Source: Moduliflexus sp964602655
Lineage (GTDB): Bacteria > Moduliflexota > Moduliflexia > Moduliflexales > Moduliflexaceae
DNA: 64,000 nucleotides
Assembly: GCA_964602655.1 (NCBI GenBank)
Contig: CAZRSF010000001.1
Location: forward strand, 124,001-188,000
Direction of reading: 5' to 3'
In this document: one piece after another, positions 17,121 to 24,519 of the stretch
How the letters are laid out: each line of letters opens with the position of its first letter
Numbering within the stretch: position 1 is the stretch's first letter
Notes under the pieces: generated by a model
What the model was told of the DNA's origin: nothing
The model's input: only the letters and a program-made list of their open reading frames with translations
The model's database searches: none
Program-made: the position numbers and the translations under genes

Positions 17121-17899
17121 GTAAATCACACCGCATGGACAGCATTTATAATTTTCGAGACTTCGGCGGATATGCCACCCAACAAGGCAGCCGCATCAAA
17201 ACGGGACTCTTATACCGCAGCGGCGACCTTGCGAAAGCGTCGGCTCATGACATCGAACGACTCGCCGCGCTTGGCATTCGCACGGTCTGCGATTTGCGGA
17301 CGCATGGCGAACGACGCAAGCATCCCGACCGGCTTCCTGAGCATCATGCGATTCGAACGGTGCATATTCCGATCAAAGGAAAACATCATAACGACGCCCC
17401 CTACATCGTCCAATTTGCCTCGCTCGTCTTTGGCAAAGGGCGACGCACAGAGTATGCCGAAGCGTTGAAAGCGTTTTATCAGGAATACGTCGCGGATTTT
17501 CGCGCTGAGTTATCCACGATCTTGAGGCTTGCCTCCGATGAAGAGAATTTGCCGCTGCTCATTCACTGTACTGCCGGAAAAGACCGCACTGGCATGGCTT
17601 GCGGCCTGCTGCATCTGCTGCTTGGAACGACGCCGGAGATTGCATTGCATGATTATTTGCTGTCGAATCAGTATCTCCGCGAGTTTCAAGAGGATATGTT
17701 GAAACGATTCGCGACGCTCAGGCTATTTGGTGTGCCTATGCAACGGTTCATGCCGATTTTCGAGGCGCGTCAGGCATACTGGGAAGCCGCATTCGCGCAA
17801 ATTCGCAACGATTATGGCTCAGCGGACGCCTATCTGCGCGACGGATTGAGCATTTCAGAAGAAGAACGGCGTCGGTTTACCGCACTATTGTTGGAATGA
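17117..17899 (+). CDS. Tyrosine-protein phosphatase (Y_phosphatase3 family)
   Basis: A 260-residue phosphatase. IYNFRDFGGYATQQG is the family opening, TVCDLRTHGERRKHPDR supplies a general-acid region and IHCTAGKDRTGMACG (about 149-163) is the P-loop with catalytic Cys and Arg. Members act on phosphotyrosine or phosphoinositides. I give GTG at 17117 because GGAGG of the preceding repeat is correctly spaced; the ATG at 17135 would remove six residues and has a poorly spaced site, but conserved sequence starts just after it, so either is possible. Confidence 0.9.
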   Translation: MGKSHRMDSIYNFRDFGGYATQQGSRIKTGLLYRSGDLAKASAHDIERLAALGIRTVCDLRTHGERRKHPDRLPEHHAIRTVHIPIKGKHHNDAPYIVQFASLVFGKGRRTEYAEALKAFYQEYVADFRAELSTILRLASDEENLPLLIHCTAGKDRTGMACGLLHLLLGTTPEIALHDYLLSNQYLREFQEDMLKRFATLRLFGVPMQRFMPIFEARQAYWEAAFAQIRNDYGSADAYLRDGLSISEEERRRFTALLLE

Positions 17900-17908
17900 T
17901 AGAGCATT

Positions 17909-18208
17909 TTAGATTTTTACGTGCGATACGCGGCGCGTACTCTTTTTTAAAGGAGTATGCGGCTTTTTTATGGTTGACAACGCGGCAATAAGCGTCCGCA
18001 AAGCGGCATTCACGCTGTCCGAATCTGGAAAATATTCGGCGACATCAGGTTCGAGCATGATTGTCGCTTGTTCAGAGGTCGCCAGGATATTCGTTGTGAT
18101 GCCTTCTTGATAACGCGTAGCAAACGGATTCGGTTGGGAATGGGCGAAATCGAACGGTGGAATCTCTACAAGGCCGTCATTATGCGTTTGTCTCTCGGAT
18201 TTTCTCAT
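17909..18208 (-). CDS. BrnA-like antitoxin
   Basis: A 99-residue protein from ATG at 18208, with AAAGGAG a few bases upstream. The segment IMLEPDVAEYFPDSDSVNAALRTLI is, in its EYFPDSDSVNAALR part, typical of antitoxins with a C-terminal ribbon-helix-helix region that partner BrnT toxins. The start overlaps the toxin gene end by 29 bases, the usual toxin-first order of brnTA. A longer frame to 18406 covers toxin sequence and is not credible. It probably autoregulates the pair. Confidence 0.75.
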   Translation of the reverse strand: MRKSERQTHNDGLVEIPPFDFAHSQPNPFATRYQEGITTNILATSEQATIMLEPDVAEYFPDSDSVNAALRTLIAALSTIKKPHTPLKKSTRRVSHVKI

Positions 18209-18473
18209 AACGTCTCCTTTCTGCTGGTTCGGCTTTACGGGCAGTGATAATGCGAATAAAATCATTCCGTTCAGTATAAGCAACGATGAGGACGCGCCCC
18301 ATCTCTGACATGCCGATAATATGCCAGCGCAATTCTTCATCGGAATGATTGTGATCAGCAGCAATCCTCGCAAATGGATCACCGAACACTGTTGCGGCTT
18401 CTTCAAAACCGACCTGATGTTTACGTTGATTAGCGTTAGCTTTTGACGGTTCCCATTCGAATTGCAATCCCAT
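18180..18473 (-). CDS. BrnT family toxin
   Basis: A 97-residue protein. FEWEPSKANANQRKHQVGFE, here in the order W-x-P-x-KA-x-x-N-x-x-KH-x-V-x-FEEA, is the BrnT signature; GDPFA, R-W-x-x-IG and VLIVAYTERND follow, with the closing RIITARKAEPAERRRYE. BrnT is a RelE-like ribonuclease that blocks translation. It is followed by its antitoxin gene. The pair lies next to a tRNA gene, a common landing place for mobile cargo, although no integrase is seen. Confidence 0.92.
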   Translation of the reverse strand: MGLQFEWEPSKANANQRKHQVGFEEAATVFGDPFARIAADHNHSDEELRWHIIGMSEMGRVLIVAYTERNDFIRIITARKAEPAERRRYEKIRETNA

Positions 18474-18571
18474 GAATTACTCCTGTATCATTTTACTGCA
18501 TTTGTCAAATGTCAAGAGAAAATCTTCTTGACAGATTCGGCGGCGGTTCATAAGAGGGATTCATCAGTAAT

Positions 18572-18647
18572 CGGGGCGTAGCGCAGTCTGGTCTAGCGTA
18601 CCGGCATGGGGTGCCAGTGGTCGGAGGTTCGAATCCTCTCGCCCCGA
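18572..18647 (+). tRNA. tRNA-Pro (anticodon GGG)
   Basis: The acceptor arms cggggcg (18572-18578) and cgccccg (18640-18646) pair fully. The D stem is GCGC/GCGT-like, the anticodon arm is ccggc-atggggt-gccag with anticodon GGG at loop positions 34-36, and the T arm is ggagg-ttcgaat-cctct. The anticodon stem has one C-A mismatch. The discriminator is A, and CCA is not encoded (attttt follows), so CCA must be added by a nucleotidyltransferase. The D loop is two bases longer than usual. Confidence 0.9.
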
Positions 18648-18656
18648 TTTTTCTCT

Positions 18657-19463
18657 TCAATTACACGCATTTTTTGCCTTGTCATTCAAGTTGTCGCCAG
18701 ATTCCATATCCTCAACAAATACCCACGTTCCACGCTCGAAAGGAAGACACCTCCATATTTGAGGGGGCGGTGAATCAAATGCTCCTATCGCCAAACCAAA
18801 ACGCATTTCATCCCCTCCGTCTATAACAATCCACAGCAAATGCTGCTGAATTTCGACAAGAGGGTACTGATTCTCTTGCAGTCGGAACATGTCTAATATT
18901 GCAGGGGAAATAATCACTTTTGTTTCATCTTGTCTCGGAGGAAGATGCTCGATCTGATAACCTTGAGTGGTCAACCATTCTCGTATACGTTGAATCTTCA
19001 ATGTTTGTTGGATTCGTTCACGATAGCCAAAGAGAAACGGATCGCTATAAAACTCATCAGGTTGATGCCAACGGTAATACAGGTACGATGTGAAGAGACT
19101 GATGATAAAAGATCCCAAAAACACAAGAAACAAGAAACGCCAGTCCATTGTCGAAAAAATTCGATTTGGGGATAAAAAAAAGAACAAAATGATTTTAGGA
19201 ATGAAATAATAGGCAACAATAAATACAGAACCCCATATTAGTAACACCCCAACTCCGCGCTCTATCTCGTGTCCGAATGTTCTGAACATCGTATTCATGC
19301 GTTCGGGATAACCCTGTAAGCCCCATTGATAACTGGGATAATCATGCCACGTTGGACTGACATAGACGCCAGCGCTCAATAACATGAATGCGCAGACTCC
19401 GAGGAAGATATCTTTTAACGAGGGAAAACGCCTTTTATGAGAACGTTCGGCACGATCATTCAT
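18657..19463 (-). CDS. Hypothetical membrane protein
   Basis: A 268-residue protein that I do not recognise. Three hydrophobic helices can be seen, at about 17-36, 70-97 and 108-130, after a basic N-terminus. The C-terminal 130 residues are soluble, mixed alpha/beta, with QEIQQHLL-like amphipathic stretches (VEIQQHLLWIVIDGGDEMRF). It ends nine bases after the tRNA and is convergent with it. It starts 19 bases from the tatC end, on the same strand, so it may be the last gene of the gyr-tat run. Confidence 0.6.
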   Translation of the reverse strand: MNDRAERSHKRRFPSLKDIFLGVCAFMLLSAGVYVSPTWHDYPSYQWGLQGYPERMNTMFRTFGHEIERGVGVLLIWGSVFIVAYYFIPKIILFFFLSPNRIFSTMDWRFLFLVFLGSFIISLFTSYLYYRWHQPDEFYSDPFLFGYRERIQQTLKIQRIREWLTTQGYQIEHLPPRQDETKVIISPAILDMFRLQENQYPLVEIQQHLLWIVIDGGDEMRFGLAIGAFDSPPPQIWRCLPFERGTWVFVEDMESGDNLNDKAKNACN

Positions 19464-19482
19464 AAATTTACATCACTTCCGT

Positions 19483-20232
19483 TCAATTCTCTTCGATGAC
19501 TTTCGGCTTCGCAAAGAGTTCGCATGCCCAAATGCTGAGTTCATACAGCACGAGCAGCGGCCCGGCGAGCATGACCTGGCTCACCACGTCCGGCGGCGTG
19601 AGGACTGCGCCGATAATAAACGCGCCGACAATCGCGTATTTGCGGAAAGCGCGGAGATATGCGGGCGTGACCACGCCCATTTTGGCGAGAAATACGAGAA
19701 TCACCGGCAATTCGAAGACCGCGCCGAACACAAGCATCATGGTCGTGACGAACGACACGTAATTCGTGACCGAAATCATCGGCTGAATCAGCGAGCCGCC
19801 GAAGCCGATCAGGAATTTCAGCGCAACCGGCAGCATGACGAAATACGCAAACAAGCCGCCTAACATAAAAAATCCGGTTGCCACCAACACGAACGGCAGC
19901 GCATACTGTTTTTCATTCGCATACAGACCGGGCGCAACGAACGCCCAGAGTTGATACAGCAGCATCGGCACCGACACGACAATTGCGCCGAAGATCGCGA
20001 GTTTAAGATGCACGACAAATGCTTCTGCCGGGGAGAGCATGTACAACTGCTCGTTTTGGATCGGGACATGCACGAGCGTCAGCAGCGTTTCCGAAAACGG
20101 ATACAGCGCCGCGAAACAGACGCCGACTGTGATGAGGCTGACGAGCAGGCGATAGCGGAGTTCTTCAAGATGTCCGACAAGCGAAAGCTGTTTTTCTTCT
20201 GTCGTGTCAGACCACTTCAATTTCCATTGCAT
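19483..20232 (-). CDS. tatC: Sec-independent protein translocase TatC
   Basis: A 249-residue protein with six predicted membrane helices. The N-terminal LVGHLEELRYRLLVS is the conserved cytosolic signature that contacts twin-arginine signal peptides; VPMLLYQLWAFVAPGLYANEK and FGAVFELPVILVFLA are further hallmarks. TatC forms the receptor for folded Tat substrates. No tatA gene is adjacent. It follows a 99-bp palindromic element and precedes a membrane protein of unknown role. Confidence 0.97.
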   Translation of the reverse strand: MQWKLKWSDTTEEKQLSLVGHLEELRYRLLVSLITVGVCFAALYPFSETLLTLVHVPIQNEQLYMLSPAEAFVVHLKLAIFGAIVVSVPMLLYQLWAFVAPGLYANEKQYALPFVLVATGFFMLGGLFAYFVMLPVALKFLIGFGGSLIQPMISVTNYVSFVTTMMLVFGAVFELPVILVFLAKMGVVTPAYLRAFRKYAIVGAFIIGAVLTPPDVVSQVMLAGPLLVLYELSIWACELFAKPKVIEEN

Positions 20233-20275
20233 AGACCGAACCGACTCAATTATAATCCGAGAACGCTCTCTGTTT

Positions 20276-20374
20276 CCAGGGATTGAAATCCCTGTCTATA
20301 TTCCGTTGCCGCTTCGCGGCAGAGGCCGCGCCCTGAAAGGGCAATGGGATAGAGACGGAGGTTTCAACCTCTGG
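20276..20374. repeat. 99-bp palindromic repeat element
   Basis: The outer arms match imperfectly over about 28 bases: ccagggattgaaatccctg at the left against the complement of a right end finishing ggtttcaacctctgg. A central gccgc-ttc-gcggc hairpin and a gccctgaaagggc hairpin lie inside. It fills the gap between the TPR lipoprotein gene and tatC. The nested structure looks like a small non-autonomous mobile element. Confidence 0.7.
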
Positions 20375-20378
20375 TCAT

Positions 20379-21248
20379 TTATTTGAACCGCTTTTTCCAA
20401 TCTACCGCTGCCGGAGCCTTTTTGCTTTCTTTGAGGGCTTCTTCGGCGCGTTCGATTTTGCGATCAATCACGGTCATATCTAACATGGCGACCGTTGGAT
20501 CCATGTCACGCAATTCTTGATATAATTTTAACGCTAAATCAAACAGTTCAACACGCTCGTAACAAAACGCGAGTTCCAGCATGATTTCGGCGCGAAGCTG
20601 CGGCGTCAGCGTATCTAACAGCAATAGCTCCTGATACAGGGTCATCGCGTCTTCCCATTGTTCTAACAGCGCGTAACTGTTGCCAATTTGAAACTTCGTC
20701 ATCGGGATGCGCGAATTGTCAGGGAACGCATCCACTAACGCTTGAAACTCCTGCATCGCCTGCGGATACTCGTGCTGCTTGAAGTAGCATTCGCCAATAT
20801 TGTAGCGATATTCCGCCGCATCTACCGCTGAAGCGTATTGCTCAAGAATCAGCCGATACGCTTCGACCCCTTTGAGACAATCGTTCAGCGATTTATCATA
20901 AATATAGCCGATCAGCTTCAGCGATTCCAGCGCATACGTGCCCGGCTCGCTTTGGGCGTACAAATCTTGCAAATGTTTCAGCGCGTTTTCGGGCTGTTTC
21001 AGCTTATAAAAATAGATATTGCCTAACTCGAAACGCGCTTTGAAGCTCAAATTATGATCCGGATATTTTTCCAGGATCGTTTCGAACAGGTCGGCGGCTT
21101 GTTGATAATCTTCGGCTTGATATGCCTTCACCGCCCGTTGATAGATATCCTTCATATCCTCTTTGCACCCAACAAGGGAGAGGCACAGGATAATCAACCA
21201 TCCGAAGACATTATTCCGAAAGTTCTTGCTCGTCAAGTTCTTGTACAT
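20379..21248 (-). CDS. TPR-repeat lipoprotein (BamD/YbgF-like)
   Basis: From the ATG at 21248 the product has 289 residues. A hydrophobic stretch ends in the lipobox LSLVGC, so it should be lipid-anchored. The rest is tetratricopeptide repeats, with pairs such as YQAEDYQQAADLFETILEKY, AEYRYNIGECYFKQHEYPQA and FQIGNSYALLEQWEDAMTLY. Such proteins scaffold envelope complexes; similarity to BamD is structural only. The start lies inside the gyrA 3' end (38-bp overlap), so the genes are transcribed together. Confidence 0.8.
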   Translation of the reverse strand: MYKNLTSKNFRNNVFGWLIILCLSLVGCKEDMKDIYQRAVKAYQAEDYQQAADLFETILEKYPDHNLSFKARFELGNIYFYKLKQPENALKHLQDLYAQSEPGTYALESLKLIGYIYDKSLNDCLKGVEAYRLILEQYASAVDAAEYRYNIGECYFKQHEYPQAMQEFQALVDAFPDNSRIPMTKFQIGNSYALLEQWEDAMTLYQELLLLDTLTPQLRAEIMLELAFCYERVELFDLALKLYQELRDMDPTVAMLDMTVIDRKIERAEEALKESKKAPAAVDWKKRFK

Positions 21249-23709
21249 CGCTTCCATCGCCATCCAGGCTTTCGTCACTTTCCAAAACGCGAGCCACCGC
21301 CATCACTTTATCGTCGTCGCCGAGCCATTGCAGCGCAACGCCCTGCGTATTCCGTCCGATCACTTTGATGTTCGAGACTTTGATGCGGAGAATTTTTCCT
21401 GATGCCGCGACCAGCAGAATATCATCCTGCTCGCTGACCTGAAGCATGCCCACGACATTCCCGCGCTTTGGCGTACATTTGATATTAATAAGTCCTTTAC
21501 CGCCACGTCCCTGGATACGATAATCCTCGACTTCCGAGCGTTTACCGTAGCCTTTTTCCGTAACAGTCAGGATCGTGAAATCGTTGTGAACAATGTCCAT
21601 CCCAATGACGTAATCGTTTTTTCCCAGCGAAATCCCGCGCACGCCGGTCGCAGTCCGTCCCATCGAACGCACGTCTTCTTCCGAAAAGCGGATCGCCATG
21701 CCTTTATGCGTGGAGAGGAACACGTCTTGTTTGCCATCTGTCAGCGCAACCGAGACGAGCGAATCGCCTTCGTTGATATTCAAGGCAATAATCCCATTGG
21801 AACGCGGATTACCGTATTCGCTCAACTCAGTCTTTTTGACCGTACCGTTTTTGGTCGCCATGACAATATATTTGCCCGGCTCGAAATTCTGCACCGGCAG
21901 AATGGCCGACACATTTTCCCCCTGTTCAACCTGAATCAAATTGATAATCGGTTTGCCGCGCGCCTGGCGTCCGGCTTCGGGAATCGTATACACTTTCAGC
22001 CAATAGACTTTGCCTTTATCTGTAAAGACCAGAATATAATCGTGCGTAGAAGCGACGAACAGATGCTCGACAAAATCGTCTTCTTTGGCGATGATGCCGG
22101 TGACGCCCTTGCCGTGCCGCAATTGGCTGCGATACATCGTCACCGGATTGCGTTTGATATACCCGGCATGGGTGATCATGACCATCATGTCTTCCTCGAC
22201 AATCATGTCTTCCAGCGTGATTTCCGAGGAATCGTCCACGATTTCGGTGCGTCGGGCGTCGCCATACATCTCTTTGACTTTAATGAGTTCGTCTTTGATG
22301 ACGCCGGTCACGAGCGCCGGTTGTTCCAATAATGAGCGCAGATAGCGAATTTCGCTTAACAACTCGTGATGTTCCGTCTCCAATTTTTCGCGTTCGAGGC
22401 CGGTAAGGCGCTGCAAACGCATATCGAGAATGGCGCGGGCTTGCTCTTCGCTCAAGCCGAATCGCGTCATCAAGCCGTCGCGGGCGATCTGCGGCGTTTG
22501 CGAAGCGCGAATCAAACTGACGACCGCGTCAATGTTGTCAAGCGCGATCAGCAAACCCTGCACGATATGATCCCGCGCTTCGGCTTTCGCCAAAAGGAAA
22601 ATGGTGCGCCGGACAATCACATCGCGGCGATGGCGCAGGAACAACTCCATCATTTCCTTCAGAGTCAAGCAGCGCGGACGTTGATCTACAATCGCGAGCA
22701 TAATCGTGCCGAATGTGACCTGAAGCTGCGTATGTTTGTAGAGTTTGTTGAGAATGACTTCCGCGTATTGATCGCGTTTGAGTTCGATGACGATTCTCAT
22801 GCCGTCGCGGTCGGATTCATCGCGCAGATCGGAAATGCCCTCGATATTTTTCTCGCGCACCAATTCGGCGATTTTTTCAATAAGTCTGGCTTTATTGACC
22901 TGATATGGAATTTCCGTGATGATAATACGCTCTTTTTCGGCGCGTTTTTCCTTTTCGACAAACGCCTTGGCGCGGAGTTGAATCAGACCGCGTCCGGTGC
23001 GATAGGCGTCGTAAATCCCCTGACGTCCGTAAATAATCGCGCCGGTTGGAAAATCAGGCCCTTTGATGTAATGAAAGAGTTCGTCAATCGTGATGTCAGG
23101 GCGTTCGATCAGCGCAATTAAGCCATCTACGATTTCGCCAAGATTGTGCGGCGGAATGTTGGTCGCCATGCCGACCGCAATTCCAGACGAACCATTGACC
23201 AGCAGATTCGGGATTTTGGTGGGCAGAACAATCGGTTCTAACAGCGATTCGTCGTAGTTCGGGCTGAAATCTACCGTTTCTTTATCAATATCCGACAGCA
23301 GTTCATCGGAAATACGCGAGCGCCGGGCTTCGGTATAACGCATGGCGGCAGCCGGATCGCCGTCCACCGAGCCGAAGTTTCCCTGTCCATCCACTAACGG
23401 ATAGCGCAGCGAAAACTCCTGTGCCATGCGCACCAGCGTGTCATAAATCGCAGAATCGCCGTGCGGGTGATACTTCCCCATTGCATCGCCGACGACGCGG
23501 GCGGATTTTTTAAAGGGCTTATTCCAATCCAGCCCCATTTCATGCATAGTGTAGAGGACGCGGCGATGCACCGGCTTGAGGCCGTCGCGCACATCTGGCA
23601 GGGCGCGTCCGATGATCACGCTCATGGCGTAATCGAGATACGAATTTTGCATCTCGGTTTCAATCGAAATCGGAATCGGGGGAATGGTTTGATCGTTAAT
23701 TTGTGCCAT
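21211..23709 (-). CDS. gyrA: DNA gyrase subunit A
   Basis: An 832-residue protein. YLDYAMSVIIGRALPDVRDG and KPVHRRVLYTM open the breakage-reunion domain; RYTEARRS holds the catalytic Tyr near residue 125. The C-terminal beta-pinwheel has six blades, and QGRGGKG near residue 730 is the GyrA box (QRRGGKG in E. coli), which supports gyrase over topoisomerase IV. The tail is acidic (SDVQELDEQELSE). It lies downstream of gyrB in the same direction, separated by three small genes. Confidence 0.97.
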   Translation of the reverse strand: MAQINDQTIPPIPISIETEMQNSYLDYAMSVIIGRALPDVRDGLKPVHRRVLYTMHEMGLDWNKPFKKSARVVGDAMGKYHPHGDSAIYDTLVRMAQEFSLRYPLVDGQGNFGSVDGDPAAAMRYTEARRSRISDELLSDIDKETVDFSPNYDESLLEPIVLPTKIPNLLVNGSSGIAVGMATNIPPHNLGEIVDGLIALIERPDITIDELFHYIKGPDFPTGAIIYGRQGIYDAYRTGRGLIQLRAKAFVEKEKRAEKERIIITEIPYQVNKARLIEKIAELVREKNIEGISDLRDESDRDGMRIVIELKRDQYAEVILNKLYKHTQLQVTFGTIMLAIVDQRPRCLTLKEMMELFLRHRRDVIVRRTIFLLAKAEARDHIVQGLLIALDNIDAVVSLIRASQTPQIARDGLMTRFGLSEEQARAILDMRLQRLTGLEREKLETEHHELLSEIRYLRSLLEQPALVTGVIKDELIKVKEMYGDARRTEIVDDSSEITLEDMIVEEDMMVMITHAGYIKRNPVTMYRSQLRHGKGVTGIIAKEDDFVEHLFVASTHDYILVFTDKGKVYWLKVYTIPEAGRQARGKPIINLIQVEQGENVSAILPVQNFEPGKYIVMATKNGTVKKTELSEYGNPRSNGIIALNINEGDSLVSVALTDGKQDVFLSTHKGMAIRFSEEDVRSMGRTATGVRGISLGKNDYVIGMDIVHNDFTILTVTEKGYGKRSEVEDYRIQGRGGKGLINIKCTPKRGNVVGMLQVSEQDDILLVAASGKILRIKVSNIKVIGRNTQGVALQWLGDDDKVMAVARVLESDESLDGDGSDVQELDEQELSE

Positions 23710-23723
23710 AATTAAAATCTATG

Positions 23724-23777
23724 TGAATGCCGCAAGGCGGCCTGCCGCGTGGCAAGACGCTTTTGCGAAAACGTCGT
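23724..23777. repeat. Intercistronic hairpins upstream of gyrA
   Basis: Two imperfect stem-loops lie between the 56-residue gene and gyrA: one around gccgcaaggcggcctgccgc and one in gacgcttttgcgaaaacgtc, which pairs except for a bulge. They could attenuate or stabilise the gyrA message or be a degraded repeat. The evidence is the pairing only. Confidence 0.35.
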
Positions 23778-23948
23778 TCATGATTTCGAAGCTTTATTGA
23801 GGCGTTGTTCGACCTTTTGAGCTTTTTCGTGAAAATATCGAATAATTTCATCCGCGTTCATATTTTTAATCTGCTCATAATTTTTATCGCGTATTTTGCG
23901 AATCTCTTTCATGGCTTCCGATTCTTCAAATATCGTAGCTTTTTTCAT
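23778..23948 (-). CDS. Small protein of 56 residues, third gene of the gyrB-gyrA module
   Basis: A short open frame starting two bases after the DUF2283 stop. The product begins MKKATIFEESEAMKEIRKIR and is highly charged and helical, with IIRYFHEKAQKVEQRLNKA near the end. No family is recognised. Tight spacing and protein-like composition support a real gene. Short helical proteins of this kind often accompany toxin-antitoxin pairs or act as antitoxins themselves. Confidence 0.6.
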   Translation of the reverse strand: MKKATIFEESEAMKEIRKIRDKNYEQIKNMNADEIIRYFHEKAQKVEQRLNKASKS

Positions 23949-23950
23949 CG

Positions 23951-24208
23951 TCAATTCAACGAATACGGAACGCGAGTCGAAGCATCCAGAATCGTCATTC
24001 CGACTAATCGTTCTTCGTGATACCGCAAGAGTATTCCGTCGTCGGTCATTTCCGAATCCGTCGCGTTTTGCGGACGATCAAAGCTGATATACAACACGTC
24101 AGCCTCACGATCATAATCCACCCAAAATTTCGTAGAAGGAAAATGCAAAAGCAACGGGATCGCTTGAACGACTGTTCGGTTGCTATCAGGTGTCAAGGCT
24201 TTTTCCAT
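23951..24208 (-). CDS. DUF2283 family protein, putative antitoxin
   Basis: An 85-residue protein. FWVDYDREADVLYISFDRPQ is the hallmark of DUF2283 (Y-D-x-E-x-D-x-L-Y-I), and DDGILLRYHEERLVGMTILDAS completes the small beta domain. The gene overlaps the end of the upstream putative nuclease by 16 bases. DUF2283 genes are commonly paired with small toxin-like genes. An antitoxin role is inferred from that arrangement. Confidence 0.8.
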   Translation of the reverse strand: MEKALTPDSNRTVVQAIPLLLHFPSTKFWVDYDREADVLYISFDRPQNATDSEMTDDGILLRYHEERLVGMTILDASTRVPYSLN

Positions 24209-24510
24209 ATCATTTGATTTTGATTGAATTTACTGCTGAAATATGCCGTGACAATAAATCCATCATTGACTGAAACCTGCCGATAAACGACTTGTAAATA
24301 CCCATATTTCCCATAACTGCGGACTGCGATCAATGATTTATTATAGCCGCGAACGATGACGTCCGGTTGTTCCACAACATCTAAAACATCATCCGCATAT
24401 CCGGCAAGATCATTATGGTTTTCAGTGATATGAAACCATCGTTCTTGCGTTAAGCGAATCGGAACTCCGTCATGTGAAATCGCAATGCCAATGAGAGAGA
24501 AATTTTCCAT
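24193..24510 (-). CDS. Putative RelE/EndoU-superfamily toxin-like protein
   Basis: A 105-residue protein. VPIRLTQERWFHITENHNDLAG gives RLTxERWxHIxExH, and YLQVVYRQ plus NDGFIVTAYF form late beta strands. This pattern matches small PBECR/DUF4258-like proteins related to the RNase-toxin superfamily; the H of WFHI, E and late YF are candidate active-site residues. It starts ten bases after gyrB and overlaps the DUF2283 gene, giving toxin-antitoxin gene order. Activity is not shown. Confidence 0.65.
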   Translation of the reverse strand: MENFSLIGIAISHDGVPIRLTQERWFHITENHNDLAGYADDVLDVVEQPDVIVRGYNKSLIAVRSYGKYGYLQVVYRQVSVNDGFIVTAYFSSKFNQNQMIWKKP

Positions 24511-24519
24511 CGCCGCGCA

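Noticed and set aside
18180..18647. A genomic island boundary at the tRNA-Pro gene
   Set aside because: A toxin-antitoxin pair is adjacent, but no integrase and no direct repeat of the tRNA 3' end were found in the window.
21586..22332. Long plus-strand open frame opposite gyrA
   Set aside because: It lies fully within gyrA and its composition reflects the opposite strand; many similar frames lie opposite other genes.
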